Below are positions 14,319 to 22,490 of a stretch of DNA of 40,731 nucleotides, one piece after another. Every line of letters starts with the position of its first letter. The stretch's first letter is position 1. The DNA is from Caulobacteraceae bacterium (lineage in GTDB: Bacteria > Pseudomonadota > Alphaproteobacteria > Caulobacterales > Caulobacteraceae). The notes under the pieces were generated by a model, which was not told where the DNA came from, did not search any database, and saw only the letters and a list, made by a program, of their open reading frames with translations. The position numbers were made by a program, and so were the translations under genes. The stretch is taken from contig JAIEQA010000067.1 in NCBI GenBank assembly GCA_019748095.1, positions 1-40,731 of the forward strand. Reading direction: 5' to 3'.

Positions 14319-17255
14319 CTACCAGCGCTTGGTCAGTTGCAGGGCGAAGGTTCGGCCGAGCGGATCAGCCTGTCCGGCGTCGAAACCAATGCCGGTCACG
14401 GCGTCGTAGAACGGCGGATCGGCGTCGAAGAGGTTCCGCACCGAAGCTGTGAGGTTGATCCCCTGCCCCCATGAAGCAGACGGTGTCCAACCCACTTGCA
14501 GGTCCGTGGTGGTCCATGAGTCGATCCGGGTGTTCCGGAGGTCCCGGTAGCCGCCGACGTGGTTCACGGCGAGCCGGAGGGAAATGTCGTCGCGCACCCA
14601 CCGGCCCGCCAGCGTTCCGCGCAGGTCGACGGGGAAGCCGTAGGTGTCGACGAGGTTCACGGTCGGCGCGGTCGTGGTGATGCGGCGCTCGTAATCCAAC
14701 ATGTAGGAGGCCGACGCATCCAGGGTGAGTTCGCCGCCGGCCAGGTCCAGATCATAGGCGGCGTAGCCGTCGAAGCCTCTCACCGCGACCGAGGCCGTAT
14801 TCAGCCAGCGGGCGTCGACGACGACGCCGAACGCGTTCGGGGGCAGGACGCCCGGAAGGAGGAAGTCCGGACTGGTGATCAACGCTTCGACCGCCGCCCG
14901 ATCCGCAGCCGAGCTCTGGTCGATCCGGCGTACGAAGGGAGCCAGGGTGGGATCGAGCAGAACCTGGGTGAGATTATCGAGCGCCGGCCGGCCGATCTGG
15001 TCCGAAAACTCGATGTCGAACCAGGTGGCGCCGAAGCGCCAGGGCGCGTCCTTGGGGCGGTAGTCGAAACCGAAGGTGAAGGTGTCCGCCGTTTCCGGCT
15101 TGAGGTCCGGATTGCCTCCGCCCTCGAACAGGGCGACCTGCTGTCCGACCGTGTCGGCGACGAAGGTCGCGGAGATGTAGCGGCGCTCCGCCAGCTCGGT
15201 CATCGCAGGCGCACGAAACGACGTGCCCCAGTTGGCGCGGACGGTCAGATCCTCGATCGGCCCCCAGATCAGCCCGACCTTGGGATTGGCGGTCGAGCCG
15301 ATGTCGTCATAATCCTCGACACGCCCGGCGAGCGATAATTCCAGTCTCCGGACACCGGGGATCGCGTTGTCGGGTCCGACGAGCGGCGCGCGAACTTCCA
15401 CGAAGGCGGCGGCGACTTCCCGATCCTTGTCTGGCGATCGGGTGGAGACCGGGGCGAGGCCCGAGGTGAAGGTGACGCCTCGGTTCCTCAGCGACTCCGT
15501 TCTGAACTGGGCTCCCACGGCGATCTTCAACTCGCCTCCCGGAAGCCGGAACGCCGTGCCTTGGGCGATGAGATTGGCGGAGGCCACCTCGCTTTCGTCC
15601 GTGTAGTGGTTCCAGCCGCCGGAGATGAAGTCGAGCACGGAGCGCGGGTTCGCGGCGCCCGAGCCGAAGAGGTTCAGATAGCCGTCGCGCGGCGCCGAGA
15701 ATGCGGTCGCAGGATTGTCGGGCGTATTGCCGAGAGCCTCCTGAAGGAAGGTGGATTGCAGCATACCGCGCCGCTGGTCGTCCGACCGCTCGGCGCCCCA
15801 GGTCAGGAAGCCTTCGGCTTCCCAATCTCCCGGCAGGAAGACGCGCGCTCCCAAGCTGGCGCCCAGGCTTCGCGAGCGGCCGAACCGCTGGGAAGGGCCG
15901 AGATCTTCACCGAAGGAATAGGCGATGCTGTGCGACGTCGCGCCGGTCGGCGACACGAAATGCGGATTGGCGGTCGTGACCGTGGCGATCGTGGTCGGGG
16001 TCAGACTCTCTGTCTCGAACTCACGCTGGCTGAATCGAAGATCGCCGGTGAACTCCACATGCGAGCCGACCTGCTGTCGGGCGTAGAGGTAGGCGGCGTG
16101 GCGATCGAACTCCGGGACGAGAGCGGCCCCAACCCGGGTGTTTCCGTAGTTTTGCTGACCGGCGGCGAAATCCGCGGCCGAGCGGGCGACGCCGTCGGAG
16201 CCCGGTCGGATCGCATGGGTGACGACATAGGCCGCGCTGGCGCTGTCGAACCGCACGATATTACCGGGCGCGCCGTAGTAGGTCCGGTGATCCGTCCCTC
16301 CGAACGGCCTCAGGTCGCCGCTCGCGGTATAGGCGCGATCCGATGTGCCGAGCGGGTTCTGACGTTCGAACTCGTAAGTCAGAAGCGCCTGGCCGCTGGA
16401 CCATGTGCGGCCGACGGTGTGGGCCGCGATGACGGACTCGCCGCCGCCTTGCGATGCGCCGACACGCAACCGGCTTTCCTGGCCGTCGAAGTCCCGCCGC
16501 AGGATGATGTTGACGACGCCGCCGACCGCATCGGCCCCATACAGGGCGGAGGCGCCGTCGAGGAGCACGTCCACCCGTTCCACCGCGGCGGTCGGGACGG
16601 CGGAGACATCGGCGAAATCGCCCCGGCCGCCCGCACCGGCCATCCGCCGCCCGTTGACGAGCACGAGGGTCGAGTCCGGTCCCAGACCGCGCAGGTTTAC
16701 GCCAGTGGCCAGACCCGGATTGCTCTGCATCGGATCCGATCCGACAAGAGCCGCCGTCGGCGTGCCGCTGCCAGCGTAGTTCTGGGGCAGGGCGGCGAGC
16801 GCATCCGCGACGGTTGCGCGACCCGTGCGATCGAGATCGTCGCGCCGGATCACCGTGACCGGAGACGGCGTGTCTCCGGGCCCGCGCAGCAGCGTGCCGG
16901 TGACCACGACCTCGTCCAGGACGACAGCGAGATCAGGCTGGGACGAGCCTTGCAGCACCCATGCGCCGGAGGACGATCGCACCGCGATCAGGCCGGAGCC
17001 GGCCAGCAGTAGATCCAGGGCCGCGTCCGCCGTCATCCGTCCGCTGAGACCGGTCGTCCGGCGGCCCGCGACCTGATCGGAGGTGAACATCAACTGGCGG
17101 CCGGCCTGACGGGCGTAGGCGTTGAGCGCGCCGCCCAGGGGTCCGGCTGGAATGGAGAAATTGATCTGCGTTGGCGCCGGGGACTGGGCCTGCGCGGTTG
17201 TGGCGATGGCCAACATGGCGACGCCGGCGAACAGGCTGGAACGGTAAGCGGTCAT
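14319..17255 (-). CDS. TonB-dependent receptor with N-terminal STN signalling domain
   Basis: This 978-residue outer-membrane transporter has a signal peptide (residues 1-23, cleaved near AQA) and an STN/secretin-like domain (about 30-105) that signals to FecR-type regulators. The TonB box and plug start at DEVVVTGTLL (about 113) with LVLVNGRRMAG further on. A 22-strand-type barrel ends in the expected C-terminal aromatic residue (LTKRW). With the FecR and sigma genes upstream and the isopeptidase 6 bp downstream, it is the likely uptake receptor for the lasso peptides made by this cluster. The ligand is inferred from context. A hairpin in the 62-bp leader may affect its translation. Confidence 0.92.
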   Translation of the reverse strand: MTAYRSSLFAGVAMLAIATTAQAQSPAPTQINFSIPAGPLGGALNAYARQAGRQLMFTSDQVAGRRTTGLSGRMTADAALDLLLAGSGLIAVRSSSGAWVLQGSSQPDLAVVLDEVVVTGTLLRGPGDTPSPVTVIRRDDLDRTGRATVADALAALPQNYAGSGTPTAALVGSDPMQSNPGLATGVNLRGLGPDSTLVLVNGRRMAGAGGRGDFADVSAVPTAAVERVDVLLDGASALYGADAVGGVVNIILRRDFDGQESRLRVGASQGGGESVIAAHTVGRTWSSGQALLTYEFERQNPLGTSDRAYTASGDLRPFGGTDHRTYYGAPGNIVRFDSASAAYVVTHAIRPGSDGVARSAADFAAGQQNYGNTRVGAALVPEFDRHAAYLYARQQVGSHVEFTGDLRFSQREFETESLTPTTIATVTTANPHFVSPTGATSHSIAYSFGEDLGPSQRFGRSRSLGASLGARVFLPGDWEAEGFLTWGAERSDDQRRGMLQSTFLQEALGNTPDNPATAFSAPRDGYLNLFGSGAANPRSVLDFISGGWNHYTDESEVASANLIAQGTAFRLPGGELKIAVGAQFRTESLRNRGVTFTSGLAPVSTRSPDKDREVAAAFVEVRAPLVGPDNAIPGVRRLELSLAGRVEDYDDIGSTANPKVGLIWGPIEDLTVRANWGTSFRAPAMTELAERRYISATFVADTVGQQVALFEGGGNPDLKPETADTFTFGFDYRPKDAPWRFGATWFDIEFSDQIGRPALDNLTQVLLDPTLAPFVRRIDQSSAADRAAVEALITSPDFLLPGVLPPNAFGVVVDARWLNTASVAVRGFDGYAAYDLDLAGGELTLDASASYMLDYERRITTTAPTVNLVDTYGFPVDLRGTLAGRWVRDDISLRLAVNHVGGYRDLRNTRIDSWTTTDLQVGWTPSASWGQGINLTASVRNLFDADPPFYDAVTGIGFDAGQADPLGRTFALQLTKRW

Positions 17256-17263
17256 GATATCTT

Positions 17264-17290
17264 CCCCGACGACGCGACAATGCGTCGGGG
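17264..17290 (-). promoter_or_regulatory. leader hairpin overlapping the receptor ribosome-binding site
   Basis: CCCCGACG and CGTCGGGG form an 8-bp stem with an 11-nt loop, 9 bp upstream of the receptor start codon. On the minus strand the distal arm contains the GGGG that runs into the ribosome-binding sequence (GGGGAAG). Folding could therefore hide it. A regulatory role is inferred. Confidence 0.35.
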
Positions 17291-17318
17291 TAGAGACGGT
17301 TGAAGCCGGGGCTGACCC

Positions 17319-18296
17319 TCACCCTCCTCCATTATTCCTTGGACTGACCAAACGAACCTGCCCGTCAGGCTCGCTGATCACACTCAAACTCAACAAATGC
17401 GCCGCAGCTGAAACGAAGGCCGCCCGATCGCCGCTGCGGAAGACGCCGTTGATCGGCGTCGCCGCGACGGCGGGAGCGTCCAGAATGATGGGGTCGGGGA
17501 GGTATCTGTTGACCTCCGCGACAGCCTCAACGAGCGGCGTATCGACGAAGGTCAGTTCACCATCGGTCCAACTGGTCGCGGTGTCGACGTTCACGGTGGA
17601 CAGGCGGGCTTTGCCCCTGGTGATCGCCGTCTGCTGGTTCGGCCGAAGCCGTTGGGGCGCACTCCGCGCGCCGGCCGGGGCGACGTCGACCGCGCCGGAT
17701 ACGAGAACCACGCGGGTCTCCGAACCGATGTGACGGACCTCGAAGACGGTGCCGACCGCGGTCACGGACGCGTCCGCCGTCGAGACCACGAACGGACGTT
17801 CGGCATTGTGCGCCACTTCGAAGAAGGCCTGTCCTTCGGACAGCTCGATAAGACGTTGTTCGCCCGTGAACCGCACCCTGAGCCTGGAGGCGGTATCGAG
17901 TTGCACGCGTGAGCCGTCGGCCAGTTGCACAGTGCGCTGCTCTCCGACGCCGGTTTCGTAGACGCCGCGCCCCTGCCAAAGCACGACGCACAGCGCCACC
18001 GAGGCTGCGACCGCGGTTGCGAGCCCGATAGCGAAGATCTTTCGGCCGTGGCGCTTGGGACGGCGCTGTCGCGCGCTGTCGAGCGCCGCCTGGATGTCGG
18101 GATCGCCCGCGAGGTCGCCGCTCTCGGACCAAAGCTGCTCGACGCGCCGGTACGCTTCCGCGTTCGCCGGATCCTTCCGCCACTCGGCGAACTCATGGAC
18201 GGTGTCGAGCGAAATGCTGCGCGTGCCCAGCCGCGCGAGCCACTCGGCCGCCTGATCGTCGGCCGCCGTTCGTCTGTGTTCCTGAGCCGGCATCAC
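17319..18296 (-). CDS. FecR family anti-sigma/sigma regulator
   Basis: This 325-residue single-pass inner-membrane protein passes the signal from the receptor to the sigma factor. The cytoplasmic N-terminus carries the DUF4880-type motif (AAEWLARL, then FAEWRKDPANAEAYRR). A transmembrane helix spans about residues 87-108. The periplasmic FecR domain begins at GVGEQRTVQLADGSRVQLDT, and an STN-like C-terminal domain ends the protein. It starts with GTG-ATG in tandem; either codon can serve, and a GGGGG sequence lies upstream. The gene is 12 bp downstream of the sigma gene and 63 bp upstream of the receptor gene, so the three form one regulatory unit. Confidence 0.92.
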   Translation of the reverse strand: MMPAQEHRRTAADDQAAEWLARLGTRSISLDTVHEFAEWRKDPANAEAYRRVEQLWSESGDLAGDPDIQAALDSARQRRPKRHGRKIFAIGLATAVAASVALCVVLWQGRGVYETGVGEQRTVQLADGSRVQLDTASRLRVRFTGEQRLIELSEGQAFFEVAHNAERPFVVSTADASVTAVGTVFEVRHIGSETRVVLVSGAVDVAPAGARSAPQRLRPNQQTAITRGKARLSTVNVDTATSWTDGELTFVDTPLVEAVAEVNRYLPDPIILDAPAVAATPINGVFRSGDRAAFVSAAAHLLSLSVISEPDGQVRLVSPRNNGGG

Positions 18297-18308
18297 AGCC
18301 CCCTTGGA

Positions 18309-18800
18309 CTAGCGTCGGAGCTGAGCGTCGACCTGTTTCAGCGCCCGCGTGATGCGGCGCTCAACTGTCTTTACCGACACCTCTAATCGCCCAGCGATCT
18401 GCTCGTTTGTCAAACCTCCGAAGCGGCTGAGCATGAAAATATCTCGCTCGGGTTGCGGCAGTTGGAGGATCAGTTGCTTCAGGAGGACCGCTTCGACCTG
18501 CGTTGCCGCGTCGGTCCAGGGAGTGGTCGAGGACACATGGCGGCGCTGCTGCTGCGACCGCCGCCCCTCCTCGGAGACTAGATTTGTGGCGATCCGCAGA
18601 AGGAGAGATTTCGGATGTCGAACTTCGCCGCGGGCCTGGTAAGGCGCGATGCGGAGGTAGGTTTCTTGAATGACGTCATCTACGGCTGTCACGCCGAGGC
18701 GGCGCAGACGCCCGGCCAGCCACCCGGCGTGCTGCCGGTAAAGCTTCGCCATGCCCAAGCTGTGGGACGCGCTAAGTCTAGCTGTACCTTGATCCGACAT
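18309..18800 (-). CDS. ECF (FecI-like) RNA polymerase sigma factor
   Basis: This 163-residue sigma-70 family protein has region 2 at about residues 15-80 (LYRQHAGWLAGRLRRLG, DDVIQETYLRI) and region 4 at about 105-160 (LPQPERDIFMLSRFGGLTNE, then SVKTVERRITRALKQ). It is expected to direct transcription of the fecR-receptor-isopeptidase genes when the receptor is occupied. The frame extends to 18875, but the ATG at 18800 has a GGGGG sequence just upstream and matches the usual sigma N-terminus. The first XRE gene is divergent, and the shared 83-bp region carries a repeat box that may also affect this gene. Confidence 0.9.
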   Translation of the reverse strand: MSDQGTARLSASHSLGMAKLYRQHAGWLAGRLRRLGVTAVDDVIQETYLRIAPYQARGEVRHPKSLLLRIATNLVSEEGRRSQQQRRHVSSTTPWTDAATQVEAVLLKQLILQLPQPERDIFMLSRFGGLTNEQIAGRLEVSVKTVERRITRALKQVDAQLRR

Positions 18801-18826
18801 CGGACCCCCAGTGACACGTCTAGAAG

Positions 18827-18853
18827 TCAAAATGACACGATTGGGGGACAGCG
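18827..18853. promoter_or_regulatory. 27-bp box, copy 1 (candidate XRE operator)
   Basis: This begins TCAAAATGACACGA and ends CAGCG. It matches 19097-19123 at 24 of 27 positions. It lies 31 bp upstream of the first XRE gene and 27 bp upstream of the divergent sigma gene. A further TGACACG occurs at 18812-18818. It is likely an operator bound by one or both XRE proteins. Confidence 0.55.
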
Positions 18854-18883
18854 AAAAGCAGCGATAGGTCATCATTTGACTGG

Positions 18884-19105
18884 ATGGACCTCGTCGCCCT
18901 CATGGGTAGGAACATCCGCCGTGTTCGGGGCGCTCACGGCCTCTCACAGGAAGAGGTCGCATTTCGGGCTGGAATGAAGCGAAGCTATCTCAGCGAACTT
19001 GAACTGGGCCGACGGAATCCAACCGTCAGAGCTCTTGAGCGGTTAGCTCATGCCCTAAATATCGATCCCCGCGATCTCCTCACGCCCGATAGTCGTTCAA
19101 AATGA
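18884..19105 (+). CDS. small XRE family regulator 1
   Basis: This 73-residue single-domain helix-turn-helix protein has QEEVAFRAGMKRSYLSELEL as the HTH core, followed by NPTVRALERLAHALNIDPRD. Size and sequence resemble controller proteins and other minimal XRE repressors. It is paralogous to the next gene: both begin MD-V-AL and share the KRSYLS and ERLA-type blocks. The upstream region holds a 27-bp box repeated before the second gene. No restriction-modification genes are adjacent, so a plain C-protein role is not supported. It may control the divergent sigma gene as well as itself. Confidence 0.85.
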   Translation: MDLVALMGRNIRRVRGAHGLSQEEVAFRAGMKRSYLSELELGRRNPTVRALERLAHALNIDPRDLLTPDSRSK

Positions 19106-19123
19106 CACGATCAGGGGGCAGCG
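19097..19123. promoter_or_regulatory. 27-bp box, copy 2 (candidate XRE operator)
   Basis: This is the second copy of the box at 18827-18853, overlapping the end of XRE gene 1 and lying 31 bp upstream of XRE gene 2. That is the same distance as copy 1 keeps from gene 1. GTCATTT at 19141-19147 is the reverse complement of AAATGAC in the box. Confidence 0.55.
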
Positions 19124-19153
19124 CTCAGACGACCGTGCCCGTCATTTACGGCC

Positions 19154-19357
19154 ATGGACGTCGTTGCCCTTCTCGGCAAGAACGTGCGCCTTCTCAGAAC
19201 AGCTGCTGATCTTTCCCAAGAGGAGTTGGCTTTTCGCGCCAACATGAAGAGAAGCTATCTCAGCGATCTGGAGCGCGGCACGCGAAACCCCAGCGTGCGA
19301 GCGCTAGGTCGACTCGCTGATGCGCTGAATGTTCCTCCCAGCCGCTTATTGGAATGA
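19154..19357 (+). CDS. small XRE family regulator 2
   Basis: This 67-residue paralogue of the preceding gene has QEELAFRANMKRSYLSDLER as the helix-turn-helix and RNPSVRALGRLADALNVPP following. The conserved box 31 bp upstream shows that the promoter was duplicated together with the coding sequence. The stop lies 26 bp from the stop of the convergent PIN gene. It is probably a repressor or activator. Whether it serves the adjacent QueC-like operon, the lasso sigma gene or only itself cannot be read from the sequence. Confidence 0.85.
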   Translation: MDVVALLGKNVRLLRTAADLSQEELAFRANMKRSYLSDLERGTRNPSVRALGRLADALNVPPSRLLE

Positions 19358-19382
19358 CGTCGGCGGTACTCGAATCATCTTG

Positions 19383-19970
19383 TTAGCCGCGCACCGCTGA
19401 CGGCAGGCTTCTGCACTTTTTGGTTCTTTCTGGCCCCAAGAGCTGAACGACGCGATCTAGTTGGTCTATTGGCACGCGCATGAAAGCGTTCAGAAGCGCG
19501 TTCTCGATGCAGTCGACAACGGCTGAGGGGCCCAAAGCGTTTTGGCAGTTTCCGTGCAAGAGGAGGTCAGTCGTAGACAGCACCTTCAGCAGCGGGAAAC
19601 GGACCTTCGCGATCTGAACGGCTTTGCGATCATCCGTAACTATCACAGCGTCGTTGGTGATAGCCCAAGCGATCGTCGCCGCCTCACCGTCGTCGATGGT
19701 CACGGCCGCAGGACCCCCGACAAGCGAAAGGAAGGTGTCCTCCGATTCAGGGAGAAGATCCTGTTCCATCACGAACCCCAGGTGAAGCCAAGTCGCCAGC
19801 TCATCGGCAGCGGATCTTCCTTGACCGCGTCCTCGAGCAAGCTCTTCGACCACGACACGGGTGACGAAAAACTCCGCCTTGAGCGCTTCGAAAATCTCTG
19901 TCGCCCGGCCGGTCGCGGCTAGATTGATGCAAACGCTCGCGTCGAGGGCATACCGCTCTGTTTCAGACAC
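19383..19970 (-). CDS. PIN-domain protein (predicted ribonuclease)
   Basis: This 195-residue protein has the PIN acidic residues in order: Asp10 in YALDASVCINL, Glu43 in VVEEL, the TIDDGEAATIAWA block (Glu96) and Asp113/114 in VTDDRKA. About 60 residues after the PIN fold have no recognised motif. PIN proteins paired with XRE-ImmA/IrrE proteins are known toxin-antitoxin-like partners. Here the start overlaps the end of the XRE-ImmA gene by 8 bp. It is the last of four coupled genes that also include a QueC-like enzyme, so it could be the RNA-cutting effector of a defence system. Confidence 0.85.
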   Translation of the reverse strand: MSETERYALDASVCINLAATGRATEIFEALKAEFFVTRVVVEELARGRGQGRSAADELATWLHLGFVMEQDLLPESEDTFLSLVGGPAAVTIDDGEAATIAWAITNDAVIVTDDRKAVQIAKVRFPLLKVLSTTDLLLHGNCQNALGPSAVVDCIENALLNAFMRVPIDQLDRVVQLLGPERTKKCRSLPSAVRG

Positions 19971-21129
19971 GCGCGTCCCCTAACGCGGGACCGTCATCGT
20001 CATACTGCGCGATCAGCTTTCTTGCTGTGGTGCGATCAGTTTGAAGCAGGGACGCGATTTGACCCTCGCTGAGAAGCTCCCTGCGCCAAGCCTCGCTCGC
20101 CATCGCATCCAACCTGAACGACGGAGCCTTCTCGTCATCGACCCCAGCGGCAAAGAGATCGGTCTGACCAAGAACCGTTTTGATGTGCTCGACGGTAATG
20201 CCGCCGTTATCAACATACCAATCCCAGGTGCCTTCTTTCGCGAGCTTCAATTCCTCAAGTCGACGGACCATCGCTTCGATCGAGACGCCGAAAGTCTGGG
20301 CTAGCAGGATGATATGTCGACGATTCAGGTTAGCCGAACCTGCGGTGACATCCTGGAATGCGAGCATCACGGTTTTAGGTGGGGTCAGGAACGCACGACC
20401 GAAGGCATGAGCGTATCGCTCTTCGCGGGTAGCTTGGATCGATCCTTCATAAAGGGCGTCGGGAGCGTGCCGGGTCGAGATGAAGTGTCCAAGTTCGTGA
20501 GCGGCGGTCTGACGACGTCTCGCCCTCGGGAACTTCGCATTCAGAAGAATGCACGCACCCACCGCGTCGTCGTAGGCGTAAAGCCCGTCTACTGGTCCTT
20601 CCAGAAACCTGACAAAGACGCGGACGCCTAGCTGCATCTCCAGTAGGGAGCGCATGTCGTGAATCGGGGCGCCGCCCAAGCCCAGCCAATGGCGAAGCTG
20701 CGCGGCGTCTTCTTCAGCTTGTCTGACGACATCACCGGGAAGGAGTGGCCTCTCGGGCGGGTCGGACCGTACGCGGCGGATGCCCAGCAGATCTTCTAGT
20801 TCGACCTCGGCCTTGACCAGACTGGTGAGGAGATCGGCCGCTCGGTCTACGTAATCCGTCCGATCACTTCCCCTTCGAAAACGCGGGCGAAGGTCAACTT
20901 GGATCGCCTCCCGCCGCAGCAAACCATTCAGGCTCTGACCGTAGAGTGTCGCAAGGCGCTGCAACTCATCGAGGCGCGCCCGACGATGGCCTTGCTCGAT
21001 TGCGACCAAGGTTGTTCGTGCGATGCTGATGGAACTCGCTGCAGCCGCTTGGGTGATGCCAACGGCTTCCCGCGCGAGGCGAAGCCTTTCCCCGACCTCT
21101 TCGGACGACAGGGTTGGATCGGTACTCAT
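19963..21129 (-). CDS. XRE regulator fused to ImmA/IrrE metallopeptidase
   Basis: This 388-residue protein has an N-terminal XRE helix-turn-helix at about 10-65 (ERLRLAREAVGITQAAAASS, IEQGHRR). A zinc peptidase of the ImmA/IrrE (COG2856) family follows, with HELGH at 211-215 and the third ligand Glu237 in EERYAHAFGRAFLTP. Such proteins repress their own operon and cleave a partner repressor on a signal. A C-terminal region of about 110 residues is not typical and ends in a helix-turn-helix-like stretch (EGQIASLLQTDRTTARKLIA). The start overlaps the QueC-like stop as ATGA. It is a likely sensor/regulator of the four-gene operon. Confidence 0.9.
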   Translation of the reverse strand: MSTDPTLSSEEVGERLRLAREAVGITQAAAASSISIARTTLVAIEQGHRRARLDELQRLATLYGQSLNGLLRREAIQVDLRPRFRRGSDRTDYVDRAADLLTSLVKAEVELEDLLGIRRVRSDPPERPLLPGDVVRQAEEDAAQLRHWLGLGGAPIHDMRSLLEMQLGVRVFVRFLEGPVDGLYAYDDAVGACILLNAKFPRARRRQTAAHELGHFISTRHAPDALYEGSIQATREERYAHAFGRAFLTPPKTVMLAFQDVTAGSANLNRRHIILLAQTFGVSIEAMVRRLEELKLAKEGTWDWYVDNGGITVEHIKTVLGQTDLFAAGVDDEKAPSFRLDAMASEAWRRELLSEGQIASLLQTDRTTARKLIAQYDDDGPALGDARV

Positions 21130-22490
21130 AGAGGTGCCTGGGCGATGGCGTTTACAAAGGAATCGATTGGGAGCGATCTACGGTACGCTCTCCATTCTTC
21201 GGCATGCTGTGACAATACCTCGTGATACCGATCGACGACGGCGTCGCGATCCATCCCCATGGCTTCGGCGGTCTGCATAGCGGCCCTTCTCAGGGTGGGA
21301 CGGTGCAATGCCAATGTCATCTCCGCGAGATGGTCCAGGTGAAGGACCCCGGCGATCGCGTACGCCCGCATAGCGGACGACGGGGGCGGAAGGTCGTTCG
21401 GTCCGCTTGTCGCAAGATCGCTTGCCGCATCGGCATACAGATAGGTGTCGGCATCTTCGGGAATGCTGGCGGCGTGCATACTCATCCGTCGAAGCATGCA
21501 GGCTGCACACACCCCGCACTGGCGCCATTTTTCTTTGTAGCCGACCTGCCGAGCCTGCTGCCAACAGGAGCGAGTGTCCGCTAGATGAGCGCCTCCGACG
21601 AGCAGGGAGGCGGCCAGGACCGTTTGGCCCTTGGTCGACCATAGACGGGGGAAGTGAAAGGTGGCTGCCTCACCGTACAGAGCGGCGACCAAACGCTCCA
21701 TGCGGACCATGAAAGTCGGATGGACGCGGTAGTCAGGATAGCTCTGTCCGGTGACCGCCAATGTCGGCCCCAACGCACCCTGACCACTCTCGGTCACGAT
21801 GATCTGTTTCGCGCCCGCCAGATGTGCGGCGATCGACGTGACAGCCGCGAACTTGAACCCTCGCGATCTCGCGGACGATTCATTGCGACGGCCTCGAGGC
21901 AGCTTGACCTTGAAGGGAACGGCCTTGAATGGAATCCGAGATGCCGAGTAGCGCCGTTCCTCCTCAGGCGCGGATCCTAGGCGGACACGGACAAGCTTGC
22001 TCTCAGTGGCTGTGAGAGCCGCCACGGCTCGGGAGTCGAGGCCGTTGCTATAAGGGATCACAGCGTCGACCCGGTCACCCAAGTCGAGCATCCGTTCCTT
22101 CGGCGCGGTGAGCGGCATCAACCGCTTCACAAATGAAAATCGCCACAAGTCGCCGGTCAAGTGCCCCGCCGCATCCTCGAGCGCGTCGACAACGTCAGGG
22201 CGCTCCCACAGCTCGGGCGAGTGGACCGCGACGCGGACATCGAAAGACCGCGCCCAACCCCAACTCGGGCGCCGCACGAGGAAATCGCAGAACTCAATTG
22301 CCGCTGCAATCACCAGGAGATCGGCAAGGTCAGGCTTCCAGCCAGCGAAGAAGTATGTGGCGAGGTCTTGCGTTGATAGCTTCAGGTGCTGGCCGATCAC
22401 AGCCGAGATCGCGCCCGGCCGGGGAGGCTGGGCTACGTCCACTGCATCAACAAGTCTGGCATTGCCGTCTGTGGCTGCGTAAATCTTCAT
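21126..22490 (-). CDS. QueC-like (QatC-type) ATP-dependent enzyme
   Basis: This 454-residue protein has an N-terminal region of about 140 residues not found in housekeeping QueC. A PP-loop ATPase domain follows with SNGLDS at 148-153 and ESGQGALGP at 234-242. The QueC zinc site is complete: Cys309, then CGVCAAC with Cys325, 328 and 331, followed by LRR. QueC makes 7-cyano-7-deazaguanine from 7-carboxy-7-deazaguanine. The enlarged QueC-like proteins in defence systems such as Qat use related chemistry. Here the partners are a small helical protein, an XRE-ImmA peptidase and a PIN protein, a combination I do not recognise. No queuosine pathway genes are nearby, so a housekeeping role is unlikely. 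Confidence 0.85.
   Translation of the reverse strand: MKIYAATDGNARLVDAVDVAQPPRPGAISAVIGQHLKLSTQDLATYFFAGWKPDLADLLVIAAAIEFCDFLVRRPSWGWARSFDVRVAVHSPELWERPDVVDALEDAAGHLTGDLWRFSFVKRLMPLTAPKERMLDLGDRVDAVIPYSNGLDSRAVAALTATESKLVRVRLGSAPEEERRYSASRIPFKAVPFKVKLPRGRRNESSARSRGFKFAAVTSIAAHLAGAKQIIVTESGQGALGPTLAVTGQSYPDYRVHPTFMVRMERLVAALYGEAATFHFPRLWSTKGQTVLAASLLVGGAHLADTRSCWQQARQVGYKEKWRQCGVCAACMLRRMSMHAASIPEDADTYLYADAASDLATSGPNDLPPPSSAMRAYAIAGVLHLDHLAEMTLALHRPTLRRAAMQTAEAMGMDRDAVVDRYHEVLSQHAEEWRAYRRSLPIDSFVNAIAQAPL

Noticed and set aside
15561..17012. Long plus-strand open frame opposite the TonB receptor gene
   Set aside because: The receptor on the minus strand has a signal peptide, STN, plug and barrel features. 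The antisense product resembles no protein family.
18884..19357. XRE pair as controller proteins of a restriction-modification system
   Set aside because: No methyltransferase motif or cognate restriction gene is adjacent. The nearest nuclease-like genes lack a methyltransferase partner.
21126..22490. QueC-like gene as part of housekeeping queuosine synthesis or phage DNA modification
   Set aside because: No queD, queE, folE or tRNA/DNA transglycosylase gene is present in the window. The extra N-terminal region and toxin-like partners point to an accessory system.
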